A stretch of 64,000 nt of DNA from Rhizobium sp. BK316 (GCF_014193695.1 NZ_JACHZR010000004.1:797458-861457); one strand, 5' to 3'. Counted from the stretch's first letter, positions 24,347 through 32,680 are shown. Translations and numbers: made by a program. The notes: a model not told the origin generated them from the sequence alone.

Positions 24347-25018
24347 ATGAAGATCCTGTTGGTCGAAGACGAGACCAGACTGGCGGAAACGGTTGCGGCC
24401 TCTCTTGGCAAGAACGGCATCGCGGTGGACCACACCGCTCTCCTTGGGGATGCAATCGAACTCGCCCGACAACAGACCTATGATGCGATCGTGCTCGACA
24501 GACGCCTGCCGGACGGCGACGGCATCACATTCATCCCTTGGTTACGAGGCTCCGGCGTCGTGACGCCGGTCATCGTCCTGACGGCCAGAAACGAGCCGAA
24601 GGAAAGGGTCGCGGGCCTGGACCTCGGCGCCGACGACTATCTGGGCAAGCCGTTTCTGATGGAGGAGCTTTTCGCTCGACTGCGGGCGGTATTGCGACGC
24701 CCGTCGGCCTTGGCGGAACCGTCCATAGTCGCAGGACGGATGACTGTAGATCCGATCCGGATGGACGTCATGATCGGCGAACTGCAACTCGATCTGCCTC
24801 GTCGAGAGCTGATGGTGCTCGTTACTCTTGCGAAGCGAAAAGGTAAGACCGTCCTCAGATCGGTGCTGGAAACCGAAATCTACAATTACGAGGAAACCAT
24901 CCAATCCAACGCGCTGGATGCTCATGTCTCGCGACTGAGAAAACGCCTAACTGACGCGGACGCCGGCGTGTCCATTCACAACATCCGCGGGGTAGGATAC
25001 CTGCTGAAGGAGCGTTGA
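24347..25018 (+). CDS. OmpR-family two-component response regulator
   Basis: 223 residues. The receiver domain (1-115) has the acidic pair in 'LLVEDE', the phospho-acceptor Asp51 in 'AIVLDRRLPDGDG', Thr in 'VLTARNE' and Lys in 'YLGKPFL'. The C-terminal winged helix (about 128-222) is OmpR/PhoB-like: 'LPRRELMVLVTLAKRKGKTVLRSVLETEIY' and 'VSRLRKRLTDADAGVSIHNIRGVGYLL'. The stop overlaps the start of the kinase gene (TGATG), so the two are translationally coupled. ATG at 24347 follows GGAAAGGTGGG. The pair lies between a reductase fragment and the intact reductase. Confidence 0.93.
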   Translation: MKILLVEDETRLAETVAASLGKNGIAVDHTALLGDAIELARQQTYDAIVLDRRLPDGDGITFIPWLRGSGVVTPVIVLTARNEPKERVAGLDLGADDYLGKPFLMEELFARLRAVLRRPSALAEPSIVAGRMTVDPIRMDVMIGELQLDLPRRELMVLVTLAKRKGKTVLRSVLETEIYNYEETIQSNALDAHVSRLRKRLTDADAGVSIHNIRGVGYLLKER

Positions 25019-26352
25019 TGCGATTTCCGAATACGTCGTCGCTGTGGTGGAGACTGAGTTGGCAGCTAAGCGTGCCATTCGTCGTCATCACGGCATCGGA
25101 GATCGTCGCTCTGTGCATCTATGGGGCGATGATCCATTCTCCGAACGTCGGTATGCAGCACCGGCTTTTGAATGCCCTGGAGGGGTCCTTGAACTACGAA
25201 CCTGGACGAGGACTTCGCATCAAGGACAGCGAAGAGCTCACAGCGTTGAAGAAGGATACCCCCAATCTCTTTTTCTACGCTGCGGCCCCAGACGGAACGG
25301 CTGTGGCATATGGGAACATTCCACCTGCGTACACACAGCTCACCAAGTTCGTGCCGCTTATCAAGGACGCCGATATTCGCGACACGTCGGCAAGTGGCCC
25401 GGTGCCGGCTTCAGTCGACGACTTTGAGATCAATACGACCGAGATCCGGGTGCTTTACGGCGGTCGCAACGGAAGCGAGTCGACATTTCTTGCGCTGCTC
25501 GGCAGCGCATATCCGATCTACGTGCCTCTGCTCGCGGTTACTCTGCCCGCCCTCTTCTTCGCCGTGCCGCGACTGGTCAGGCGTTCGCTCTTAGGGCTGA
25601 GCCACGTCGTACAGAAAGCGCCGGAGATTGACCCGCGCCAGCCGGGATCCCGGCTTCCGGTGGATCGGGTTCCGAGCGAGGTCGTTCCGCTTATCCACGC
25701 ATTCAACTCCGTTCTGGAGCGCCTCGAGCAGCAGTTCGCAGCCAGAGAGCGTTTTCTGATCGACGCCGCACACGAACTCCGCACGCCGATCGCCGTCATG
25801 CAGACGCGTATCGATACGACCCTGGAAGGAAGCACGCGCGAGACCATGATGGATGACATCGGGCGTCTGCGGGAGACGGCGGAGCAATTGCTCGACTTCG
25901 AACGGAGCGAGCAGTCGCCGGAGCCGTTTGAACAAGCCGACCTGGTGGAAGTCGCCAGGAACGTCGTTGCCGACCAAGCTCCGCTTGCCATAAGAAATGG
26001 ATATGAGATCTCGTTCGACAGTGACGTCGACGAGCTTTATCGCCTGGTAAGTCCGTCGGCGATGTCACGCGCCATAGGTAACCTCGTGCGCAATGCGATC
26101 GACCATGGCGGAAATAGCGGCACGATATCGGTTCGCGTGTCCGAATGTGGAGGCATCTCGGTTTCGGACGAAGGCCCCGGAATTCCAGCAGCGCATCGAG
26201 ACCTCGTGTTCGAACCATTTTACAGGGTCACACCGCGGAGCACGGGTGCCGGCCTCGGATTGAGCATCGTGAAGCAGATCGTGACCCGTCACCGCGGGAG
26301 CGTGGCCCTCGAAGGCAATCCGACAGGAACGACGGTGACCATCAGCCTGTGA
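25018..26352 (+). CDS. Membrane sensor histidine kinase
   Basis: 444 residues. One membrane helix near 12-35, a periplasmic domain of about 125 residues, a second helix near 160-185, then a HAMP-like linker, the dimerisation domain with phospho-accepting His in 'DAAHELRTPIAVMQTRI', and the HATPase domain with N-box 'NLVRNAIDHGG', G1 'VSDEGPGIP' and G2 'GAGLGLSIVKQIV'. No extra receiver. The periplasmic domain lacks cysteine clusters or a recognisable fold, so the signal is unknown. The ATG at 25018 overlaps the response regulator stop. The family is EnvZ/QseC-like. Confidence 0.93.
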   Translation: MRFPNTSSLWWRLSWQLSVPFVVITASEIVALCIYGAMIHSPNVGMQHRLLNALEGSLNYEPGRGLRIKDSEELTALKKDTPNLFFYAAAPDGTAVAYGNIPPAYTQLTKFVPLIKDADIRDTSASGPVPASVDDFEINTTEIRVLYGGRNGSESTFLALLGSAYPIYVPLLAVTLPALFFAVPRLVRRSLLGLSHVVQKAPEIDPRQPGSRLPVDRVPSEVVPLIHAFNSVLERLEQQFAARERFLIDAAHELRTPIAVMQTRIDTTLEGSTRETMMDDIGRLRETAEQLLDFERSEQSPEPFEQADLVEVARNVVADQAPLAIRNGYEISFDSDVDELYRLVSPSAMSRAIGNLVRNAIDHGGNSGTISVRVSECGGISVSDEGPGIPAAHRDLVFEPFYRVTPRSTGAGLGLSIVKQIVTRHRGSVALEGNPTGTTVTISL

Positions 26353-26410
26353 CAGATACAGCGATCAGCGGCCCGCTCTGACGAGCGGTCAATGAAGCGC
26401 GGTAAAAATG

Positions 26411-26440
26411 AAATGGCCGAACCAAAAGGTCCGGCCATTT
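26411..26440 (-). terminator. Terminator of the intact aldo/keto reductase (cassette copy 3)
   Basis: AAATGGCCG / CGGCCATTT plus ACC/GGT around AAAA. On the minus strand the internal mismatch becomes G-U, so it is stable as the reductase transcript's 3' end. The upstream words TGAAGCGCGGT (26393-26403) also occur next to copy 1 (22724-22734). Confidence 0.8.
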
Positions 26441-26492
26441 CGTATTGGAATAAGGATAAGAGCAAAGGTGTTCGATCTAACTTTGGCCTTGC

Positions 26493-27482
26493 CTAAAAGC
26501 GGCGCGGTGCTTCCGGCTTGTTGCCGACGATGCTGTCGATCCGCTCCATGACGTCAGTCGTCACCTTGTCCTTGTGCGAGAGGGCCGCGAGATTATCCTG
26601 CAACTGGCTTGCGCGCGATGCTCCAAGGATGACGGTAGAGACGTTCTTGTTGGCGAGGCACCAGAGAAGGGCGAGATGGGTAATCGACAGGCCGATCTCG
26701 TCCGAGAGCTTTGCAAGCTGGCGAACCTGTTCGAGCTGGGCGCGGCCGGCATCGGTGGACCATTTTTCCTTCAGCCATTCGTAGCCGGGCAGGTTCATAC
26801 GGCTGTCGGCCGGTACGCCGTCATTGTATTTGCCGGTGAGCACACCCGAGGCGAGCGGCGACCAGATGGTGGTGCCGAGGCCGATCAAGTCGTAGAGCGG
26901 AAGGTAATCGGCTTCGACCTTCTGGCGTTCGAAGATGTTGTATTGCGGCTGCTCCATGGTCGGCGGCGTGATGCGGAGATCCCGGGCAACGGCATAGGCT
27001 TCCGTCAATTGCTGCGCGGACCATTCCGACGTTCCCCAGTAGAGAACCTTGCCCTGGGCGACGAGATCGTGCATCGCCCGGACCGTTTCCTCGATCGGCG
27101 TGTCGATATCCGGGCGGTGGCAGAAGTAGAGGTCGAGATAATCCACCTGCAGTCTCTTCAGCGCTGCGTGGCAGGCGTCCGTCACATGTTTGCGCGACAG
27201 GCCGCGTTGCGTCGGCTTTTGACCTCCCCAGAAGACCTTGCTGGATACGACGTAGCTGTCGCGGCTCCAGGCAAGCGACTTCAGCGCCTCGCCCATGACG
27301 ATTTCGGACTTGCCGCTTTCGTACCCTTCCGCGTTGTCGAAGAAGTTTATCCCATTGTCGTAGGCGAGCTTCATGAGGTCGACGGCATCGCCGCCATTGA
27401 CCTGCTTGCCGAACGTGACCCACGATCCGAAGGAGAACTCGCTCACCTTCAGACCCGACTTCCCCAAACGACGATATTCCAT
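26493..27482 (-). CDS. Aldo/keto reductase, potassium-channel beta-subunit-like (AKR6-type)
   Basis: 329 residues, TIM-barrel. It starts 'EYRRLGKSGLKVSEFSFG'; catalytic Asp and Tyr lie in 'FFDNAEGYESGKSE', Lys in 'VVSSKVFWGG', His in 'YFCHRPD'. NADPH-binding 'GASRASQLQDNL' is near the C-terminus. Relatives include YghZ and the Kv-beta subunits, which reduce aldehydes such as methylglyoxal. Two ATGs in a row (27485, 27482) follow GGGAG; I choose the second by alignment. Its 3' end with terminator has been copied upstream (23859-24166). Confidence 0.92.
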   Translation of the reverse strand: MEYRRLGKSGLKVSEFSFGSWVTFGKQVNGGDAVDLMKLAYDNGINFFDNAEGYESGKSEIVMGEALKSLAWSRDSYVVSSKVFWGGQKPTQRGLSRKHVTDACHAALKRLQVDYLDLYFCHRPDIDTPIEETVRAMHDLVAQGKVLYWGTSEWSAQQLTEAYAVARDLRITPPTMEQPQYNIFERQKVEADYLPLYDLIGLGTTIWSPLASGVLTGKYNDGVPADSRMNLPGYEWLKEKWSTDAGRAQLEQVRQLAKLSDEIGLSITHLALLWCLANKNVSTVILGASRASQLQDNLAALSHKDKVTTDVMERIDSIVGNKPEAPRRF

Positions 27483-27764
27483 CATGCAGCTCCCATAGGT
27501 TATGAAAATGTGCCGCCTCCCAAGCGAGGTCGGCGTGATGCGATCAAGCGATTATCGATTTCTTGCACTTTATGTCACCGGCAGCAATATGCGAAGCTCC
27601 GCCATCACAGAAAACTGCGTCCTTTTGCATCACCTCTGCTTATCTGACAATATTGGATCGTTTTCAATGGCTTCAGCGGCGAAAGCCGTCGTCCCCCGGT
27701 CCGCTGCGCTAGCGATCCAGCATTCAGTCAACTTCCGAGCTTCGTCTGGCGGCTCGGCAGTTTG

Positions 27765-27953
27765 TCAATAACTGCAAGGTCTATCGTTGCCAAATCCACC
27801 CAAGCACGCCGGTCGGAGCCCAATGTCGGCGCTTTGCCCATACCCGACCGAGCCGGTCTGGATCGAACTATCCGAGCTCGTCGTGCAGGACGATGCCAAG
27901 GCTATGACGACGACAGCTGCCCCGGCTGCCAGCAGTTTTCGAAATTGGGACAT
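27765..27953 (-). CDS. Small predicted lipoprotein
   Basis: 62 residues. A basic start 'MSQFRKLL' is followed by a hydrophobic stretch and 'ALASSC', a slightly imperfect lipobox whose Cys would be lipidated. The mature part is short and polar ('TTSSDSSIQTGSVGYG') and has two further cysteines near the C-terminus. A GGGGGTAGATAAA ribosome site precedes the ATG at 27953. I do not recognise a family. It may be an envelope-anchored peptide of the small rhizobial lipoprotein kind. Confidence 0.5.
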   Translation of the reverse strand: MSQFRKLLAAGAAVVVIALASSCTTSSDSSIQTGSVGYGQSADIGLRPACLGGFGNDRPCSY

Positions 27954-28261
27954 TTTATCTACCCCCATACCGATAAGCGACGACATCGGAACCTCATTAC
28001 AGGCTCGTGTCATCGCTAGGCAGATAGGCTGGTCCGAAGCTCCGGGAACCGCGTGGGCAATCAAGATTTCGTCATTCACGCAGCCTGCAGACGTTTGCAG
28101 CCGCGTCTTACCCACCGGCTGCCGGAGCCGAGACTAAGCCTCATCCCCGGTTATGCTGTCTAGTTCCGTCAGATGCGCTTCTGCCGCGATCAGGGCGTTT
28201 TCAACGTTGTGCGCCGCAACGCTACCGGGGGAGCGTCGCCAAGCCCAAAGGGATAGTCCAC
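27954..28261. other. 308-base gap with a possible coding remnant
   Basis: On the minus strand 28134-28223 reads like the C-terminus of an unidentified protein ('VAAHNVENALIAAEAHLTEL', then 'DSITGDEA' and stop). The frame is open to 28499 but that part is the shadow of the next gene. No start, ribosome site or family match is visible. The rest of the gap holds nothing I can name. Confidence 0.25.
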
Positions 28262-28750
28262 TCAGAAGCGAGTTGCCGCGGCGAAGATCTCCGCCAGGCG
28301 CTCGATCCCTACCTGGTCGTCGGCATCGAAACGGGCGGGAAGCGGGCTGTCGAGGTCGATGACGCCGACGATCCGGTCGCCGTTTCTGATGGGAACGACG
28401 AGCTCGGACCGGGACGCGACATCGCAGGCGATATGGCCGGGGAACGCATGGACATCCTCCACCAGAATGGAGGCGCCTTCCTTGACCGCCGTGCCGCAAA
28501 CGCCTCGGCCGACGGGAATGCGCACGCAGGCCGGCTTACCCTGGAAGGGGCCGAGCACGAGTTCATCGCCTTTCAGGAGATAGAAGCCCGCCCAGTTTAG
28601 GTCAGGCATCATCTGGTACATCAGCGCCGAGGTATTGGCGGCGTTGGCGATCATGTCCGGCTCGCCTTCGAGCAGGCCTTGCAGCTGCTGGGCAAGCTCG
28701 CGATAGAACTCGACCTTGTTGCCTAATTCGATCGATGCCGCCTGGAACAT
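28262..28750 (-). CDS. msrC: Free methionine-(R)-sulfoxide reductase (GAF-domain fRMsr)
   Basis: 162 residues, one GAF domain. The three redox cysteines of the fRMsr class are in place: 'ACVRIPVGRGVCGTAV' supplies two and 'GHIACDVASRSELVVPI' the third. Substrate pocket residues 'NWAGFYLL' and 'VIDLDSPLPARFD' follow the family. It reduces free methionine-R-sulfoxide with thioredoxin. ATG at 28750 is the family start. The gene is divergent from the Nudix gene with 119 bases between. Together with msrPQ at 43.5 kb this gives two methionine-repair systems in the window. Confidence 0.92.
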   Translation of the reverse strand: MFQAASIELGNKVEFYRELAQQLQGLLEGEPDMIANAANTSALMYQMMPDLNWAGFYLLKGDELVLGPFQGKPACVRIPVGRGVCGTAVKEGASILVEDVHAFPGHIACDVASRSELVVPIRNGDRIVGVIDLDSPLPARFDADDQVGIERLAEIFAAATRF

Positions 28751-28869
28751 TGTCACATCCACTTCCTGTTTCCGAGACCGCTGATATAGGCAGTGAAACT
28801 GCCTTTGACAAACGGCCGATCCCGAGCGCGGCAATTGAATTGCGACAGCGAATCCGATCAGATCCGCGC

Positions 28870-29334
28870 ATGACGAAGATGATCAGAATATCGGCGGCCC
28901 TTCTGTTGCGGGATGATGGCCATACGCTTCTGGTGCGCAAGTGCGGCACCGTGGCCTTCATGCAGCCGGGCGGCAAGATCGAGCCCGGAGAGACGCCTGA
29001 GGACGCTCTGATCAGAGAGCTGGCAGAGGAGATCGGCGTCACCGCATCGGCCACCGAGTTCGAATTTCTGGGGCGGTTTCAGGCGCCTGCCGCCAACGAG
29101 CCGGATCATATCGTCATCGCCGATGTCTTTCTGATGCATGCACAGGATCACGACATCAAGGCAACGGCGGAGATCGAGGAGGTCCGTTGGATATCGCCGG
29201 CCGAGCCGGGCGAGATCATCATGGCATCCCTGACGGAACATCACATCCTGCCATTCTACCGCCAACGGGAAACCCGGCGACCAGCCAAGGTATCCGGCAT
29301 CAGTTTTGCGGAAAGCGATCGGCGGGCGGATTGA
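28870..29334 (+). CDS. Nudix hydrolase
   Basis: 154 residues. A complete Nudix box GX5EX7REUXEEXGU is visible as 'GGKIEPGETPEDALIREL' followed by 'AEEIGV' (about residues 33-56), binding the metal for pyrophosphate hydrolysis. It begins 'MIRISAALLLRDDGHTLLVRK'. The substrate cannot be named; the 8-oxo-dGTPase and ADP-ribose types share this form. ATG at 28870 is chosen because the Nudix fold starts there. Divergent from fRMsr and followed closely by the AhpD-like gene on the same strand. Confidence 0.9.
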   Translation: MTKMIRISAALLLRDDGHTLLVRKCGTVAFMQPGGKIEPGETPEDALIRELAEEIGVTASATEFEFLGRFQAPAANEPDHIVIADVFLMHAQDHDIKATAEIEEVRWISPAEPGEIIMASLTEHHILPFYRQRETRRPAKVSGISFAESDRRAD

Positions 29335-29385
29335 TGTCATCAGGCACCGCTCTATTCTCCCACTGGATCAAGGGAGGATCACGCC

Positions 29386-29991
29386 ATGGCCTTCATTCAG
29401 ACCCCCGATGCATCCGCCAGCAAGAAGACGGCTTCGATGTACGCCTCGGCCGAAGCGAGCTACGGCTACCTGCCGAACATGTACCGCGCCTTCGGACACC
29501 GGCCTGAAGTGATGGAAAACTGGGGGACGCTGCTTGCCAGCATTCGCGGCCATATGAGCCAGCGGCGTTATGAACTGGTCACGCTGGCGGCAGCCAGAGA
29601 GCTCAAGTCATCCTATTGCATGCTGGCCCATGGTTCCGCACTGCTGCGCGACGGTTTTACCAATGACAGCCTTTCGGCAGTGGCTGGCGGCAGCGAGAAG
29701 GCGCCCATTGATGCCGTCGAGCGGGCAATCATGGATTTTGCCGCCAAGGTGGCGCGCGATGCGACCTCGGTGACGCAGCAGGACATCGATGGCTTGAAGC
29801 GGCACGGGCTTGTTGACGCAGAGATCTTCGATGTCACCGCGGCAGCCGCCGCGCGCTGCTTTTTCTCCAAGATGCTGGATGCGCTGGGTGCCGCGCCCGA
29901 TCACGCCTATGCCGAGCGGCTAGATCCCAAGCTGCGTCAGAATCTAGCCATCGGCCGGCCGATCGAGGGGCTGAATTCGAGCCACTCGTAA
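29386..29991 (+). CDS. AhpD-like / carboxymuconolactone decarboxylase-family protein
   Basis: 201 residues, all-helical. The AhpD-type active segment 'AARELKSSYCMLAHGSALL' has Cys and His but only one of the usual two cysteines of CxxC, so peroxidase-type disulfide chemistry is doubtful. The family includes alkylhydroperoxidase-like and uncharacterised stress proteins. It begins 'MAFIQTPDASASKKTASMY' and has 'GYLPNMYRAFGHRPEVM', typical of this subgroup. ATG at 29386 follows AAGGGAGGATCACGCC. Likely its own unit, 51 bases after the Nudix stop. Confidence 0.85.
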   Translation: MAFIQTPDASASKKTASMYASAEASYGYLPNMYRAFGHRPEVMENWGTLLASIRGHMSQRRYELVTLAAARELKSSYCMLAHGSALLRDGFTNDSLSAVAGGSEKAPIDAVERAIMDFAAKVARDATSVTQQDIDGLKRHGLVDAEIFDVTAAAAARCFFSKMLDALGAAPDHAYAERLDPKLRQNLAIGRPIEGLNSSHS

Positions 29992-30022
29992 GAACTGCGA
30001 TCGTGTGGTTCCGGATTGGCCC

Positions 30023-31072
30023 TTACTGCGCTGGCGGATCTGCAAAATGCGCGATCGCGAATTCGGCGATCTCCTGGCCTGCCTTGTCAGCATCATCCAG
30101 CACCGAGGGGAAAAGCTGCCATTGATGCGGCATTCCCGGCCAGACCTGCGTCGTCACGTCGACGCCCGCCTTGTGCGCCTTGTCGGCAAGCCGCAGCGTA
30201 TCGTCGAGCAGCAGCTCGCCGGAACCGACCTGCAGCAGCAAGGGCGGAAAACCCGAGAGATCGGCATAGAGCGGAGAAATGTTGGGATCCGTCGCGGAAT
30301 TATTGCCGAGATAGGCCTTGCGCAACGTTTCCAGCGCATCCTTGTCCAGCACCGGATCATTGGTGGCATTCTCTGTGACCGATGCACCTGAGGCGGATAG
30401 ATCGGTGATCGGGCTCAGCGCCACGACGGCTGCCGGCAGCGGCTGGCGGGAGCGCATCTGCCGCAACACGGCTTCGAGCGCCAGATTGCCACCGGCACCA
30501 TCGCCGATCACCACGATATTTCCGTTGCTGTAGCCGCTGTCAAGCAGCCAGCGGTAGGCGGTGAGCGCATCATTGACCTGCGCCGGGTAGTTATATTCAG
30601 GCGTCAGTCTGTAATCCATCAGCAACACATCGCTGGACGCTGCCTTGGCGAGCGAACCGGCGATCAGGTGATGTGTGCGAATGGAACCGCCATAGAAGCC
30701 GCCGCCATGGATGAAGAGGATGGCGCGCCGGCCGATCGGATGATGAAGGCGCGCAGGCCAGACAAGTTCGGCATCGACGCCATCGGCATCGACATGCCGG
30801 ATCTGGATGCGTGTCGGCTCGGGCAGCGATTCCATGAAATCGCGGAAAGCGGTGCGACGATCCCGCAGGGTCTCCGCACCCTTGAAATGTTCTTTCCAGC
30901 GGGAAAGCAGCTTTTCGACCTGCTCCTTGGAAGCCGGTGTTTGTGCCGGCATTTCCTGCGCCGATATTTCCAGCGGAAAGGCAGACAACATCATCGCTGC
31001 AAACACTGACAGCAGCCCTTTGCGACATTCCATTTTCCACCGACTGCCAGCAGAAAAAAACGGCTTTCTCAT
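30023..31072 (-). CDS. HSL-family alpha/beta-hydrolase-fold protein lacking the nucleophile serine
   Basis: 349 residues with an N-terminal signal peptide ('GLLSVFAAMMLSAFPLEISA'), so it is exported. The oxyanion motif 'HGGGFYGG' and an HSL-type cap are present, and Asp and His of the triad can be placed in 'LLLDDTLRLADKA' and 'GMPHQWQLF'. However the nucleophile elbow reads 'GDGAGGN' where the family has GDSAGGN: the codon is GGT, glycine. Ordinary esterase activity is therefore not expected. ATG at 31072 follows GGAGGGGCGA. Monocistronic and divergent from the lipocalin-like gene. Confidence 0.85.
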   Translation of the reverse strand: MRKPFFSAGSRWKMECRKGLLSVFAAMMLSAFPLEISAQEMPAQTPASKEQVEKLLSRWKEHFKGAETLRDRRTAFRDFMESLPEPTRIQIRHVDADGVDAELVWPARLHHPIGRRAILFIHGGGFYGGSIRTHHLIAGSLAKAASSDVLLMDYRLTPEYNYPAQVNDALTAYRWLLDSGYSNGNIVVIGDGAGGNLALEAVLRQMRSRQPLPAAVVALSPITDLSASGASVTENATNDPVLDKDALETLRKAYLGNNSATDPNISPLYADLSGFPPLLLQVGSGELLLDDTLRLADKAHKAGVDVTTQVWPGMPHQWQLFPSVLDDADKAGQEIAEFAIAHFADPPAQ

Positions 31073-31263
31073 TCGCCCCTCCGGCGCTGATCTTCCTTCT
31101 TGCGGCGCATCTTCTCCACTTCGCCACCGAGAGTCAAAAGGGAGTTTTGACTGATTGCCGAGAGCTTTTCCCGGTCAGCTTGGGGTATTCTGACCAGAAA
31201 AGGCTACGGGTTCGTAGTCCGCATTTTTTGGTTGTGCTAGACTACTTTAAGGAGGGGAAGATC

Positions 31264-31686
31264 ATGGACAGAGCCGCCCTCATCGGGACGTGGCGCATGA
31301 TCTCGTGGACGCGAACCGTTGTTGCGACCGGGGAAGTCAGCGATGCCATGGGTGCCGATCCCATTGGATATATCGCCTATCATGCCGATGGCCGGATGAT
31401 GGCTTTCGCTACCAACCGACGCAGGCCGAGACCCAACGGCAAAGCCCCCAACGACAACGAAAAGGCCGCACTTTTCGATACGATGCTGGCTTATACCGCC
31501 GCCTATACGCTGGAGGGCGACAAAGTGATCCATCATGTCGAGGCCGCCTGGAATCCGACATGGGAGCGGCCGCTGATCCGCCCGGTGCATATCGAGGGCG
31601 ACATACTCGTCATCAGCGATGCACCCGCCACCGATCCGATAACGGGAGAGGATGTCGTCTACCGCCTGGAGTTCCAAAAACTCTGA
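31264..31686 (+). CDS. Lipocalin-like domain protein
   Basis: 140 residues. It opens 'LIGTWRMISWTRTVVATGEV', the strand with G-x-W found in lipocalin-like proteins, and continues with 'GYIAYHADGRMMAF', 'YTAAYTLEGDKVIHHVEAAWNP' and a last strand 'GEDVVYRLEFQKL'. This fits the Lipocalin_5 family, a small beta-barrel with no signal peptide and unknown ligand. Some relatives act in polyketide tailoring, but no such genes are near. ATG at 31264 has a perfect AAGGAGGGGAAG ribosome site. Confidence 0.85.
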   Translation: MDRAALIGTWRMISWTRTVVATGEVSDAMGADPIGYIAYHADGRMMAFATNRRRPRPNGKAPNDNEKAALFDTMLAYTAAYTLEGDKVIHHVEAAWNPTWERPLIRPVHIEGDILVISDAPATDPITGEDVVYRLEFQKL

Positions 31687-31702
31687 CGACTACAGCATCG
31701 GC

Positions 31703-31796
31703 CCGAAAATCGGCATCGATTTTCGGAAAGCCTGATGTGCGGATTCAAAGAGTTAGAGTATCCTCTGTGCGTCCGATTGGACGCACGGCACTCTAA
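31703..31796. repeat. Palindromic intergenic repeat with two hairpins
   Basis: First hairpin: CCGAAAATCG-GCAT-CGATTTTCGG (31703-31726), perfect 10-bp stem. Second: TTAGAGT...ACTCTAA enclosing GTGCGTCC-GATT-GGACGCAC (31753-31796), perfect arms. Two compact palindromes joined by 26 bases are the plan of rhizobial dispersed intergenic elements. The last four bases overlap the stop codon of the LysR gene on the other strand. The element also ends the lipocalin-like transcript. Confidence 0.75.
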
Positions 31797-32680
31797 TCGC
31801 CGCGGATCGCGTCGATCACTGTGCGGAAGCCCGCCGAGATGTGCCGCCGGCTGGGATAGTAGAGATAAAGCGGTTCTTCCGGCTGGCACCATTCGTCCAG
31901 CACCTGAACAAGCTGGCCGCTTGCAATCAGCGGTGCCACCCTGCCTTCCCAGACATAGGCGAGCGCCACACCGCTGAGGGCAGCCGTTGTCATCAATTCA
32001 TGGTCGTCGAGGGACAACGGACCCGTAGGATGGAAGGTGATGGCCTGGCCGTCTTTTTCGAAATCCCAGGGATAACGCGCGCCTGACGGAAACATGTTCT
32101 GTATGCAGATATGCCGCTTCAGATCATGCGGCGTTTCCGGCAATGGTCGAGTTTCGAAATAGGCGGGCGAACCGACGACGACGAGACGCATGCGCGGCTT
32201 GATGCGAACGGCGATCATACCCTCCGTGACACGCTCACCGAAACGGATGCCGGCATCGAAACCCTCCTCGACGATATCCACCAGCCGGTCCGTTGCGGCT
32301 ATTTCGAGCTGCAGATTGGGGTTCTTCATCAGAAGCGGCCCGATGACCTGACCGACGACGAAAGGCGCAATGGAATTGCCGACATTGATGCGGACCCGAC
32401 CGAAAGGTGTATCGCGGAAGCGGTTCAGCGCATCGAGCGCGGCGCTGATTTCGCCGAAGGCCGGATCGAGATGAGACCGGAGCAGTTCGCCGGCTTCCGT
32501 CAGCGAGACGCTGCGGGTCGTGCGGTTCAAGAGGCGAATGCCGATGCGGTCCTCCAGATTGAGGACGGCGTGGCTGATCGCGGAGGCGGTCACGCCCCTT
32601 TCCTCTCCCGCCTTGCGGAAGCTCTTGTGTCTGGCGACAGCGGCGAACGCTGCCATTTCGGAAAGCTCGGTTGCCCTCAT
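31793..32680 (-). CDS. LysR-family regulator, divergent from an SDR gene
   Basis: 295 residues. Helix-turn-helix at about 5-62 ('ELSEMAAFAAVARHKSFRKA', 'VTASAISHAVLNLEDRIGI'), then the LysR effector domain ending 'EPLYLYYPSRRHISAGFRTV'. It belongs to the CrgA/AaeR-like group with 'RTTRSVSLTEAGE'. The start ATG at 32680 is at the family position. Divergent from the SDR gene with 124 bases and a clear dyad between them. Its stop codon lies inside a palindromic repeat, so the repeat may have replaced the original C-terminus. Confidence 0.9.
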   Translation of the reverse strand: MRATELSEMAAFAAVARHKSFRKAGEERGVTASAISHAVLNLEDRIGIRLLNRTTRSVSLTEAGELLRSHLDPAFGEISAALDALNRFRDTPFGRVRINVGNSIAPFVVGQVIGPLLMKNPNLQLEIAATDRLVDIVEEGFDAGIRFGERVTEGMIAVRIKPRMRLVVVGSPAYFETRPLPETPHDLKRHICIQNMFPSGARYPWDFEKDGQAITFHPTGPLSLDDHELMTTAALSGVALAYVWEGRVAPLIASGQLVQVLDEWCQPEEPLYLYYPSRRHISAGFRTVIDAIRGD

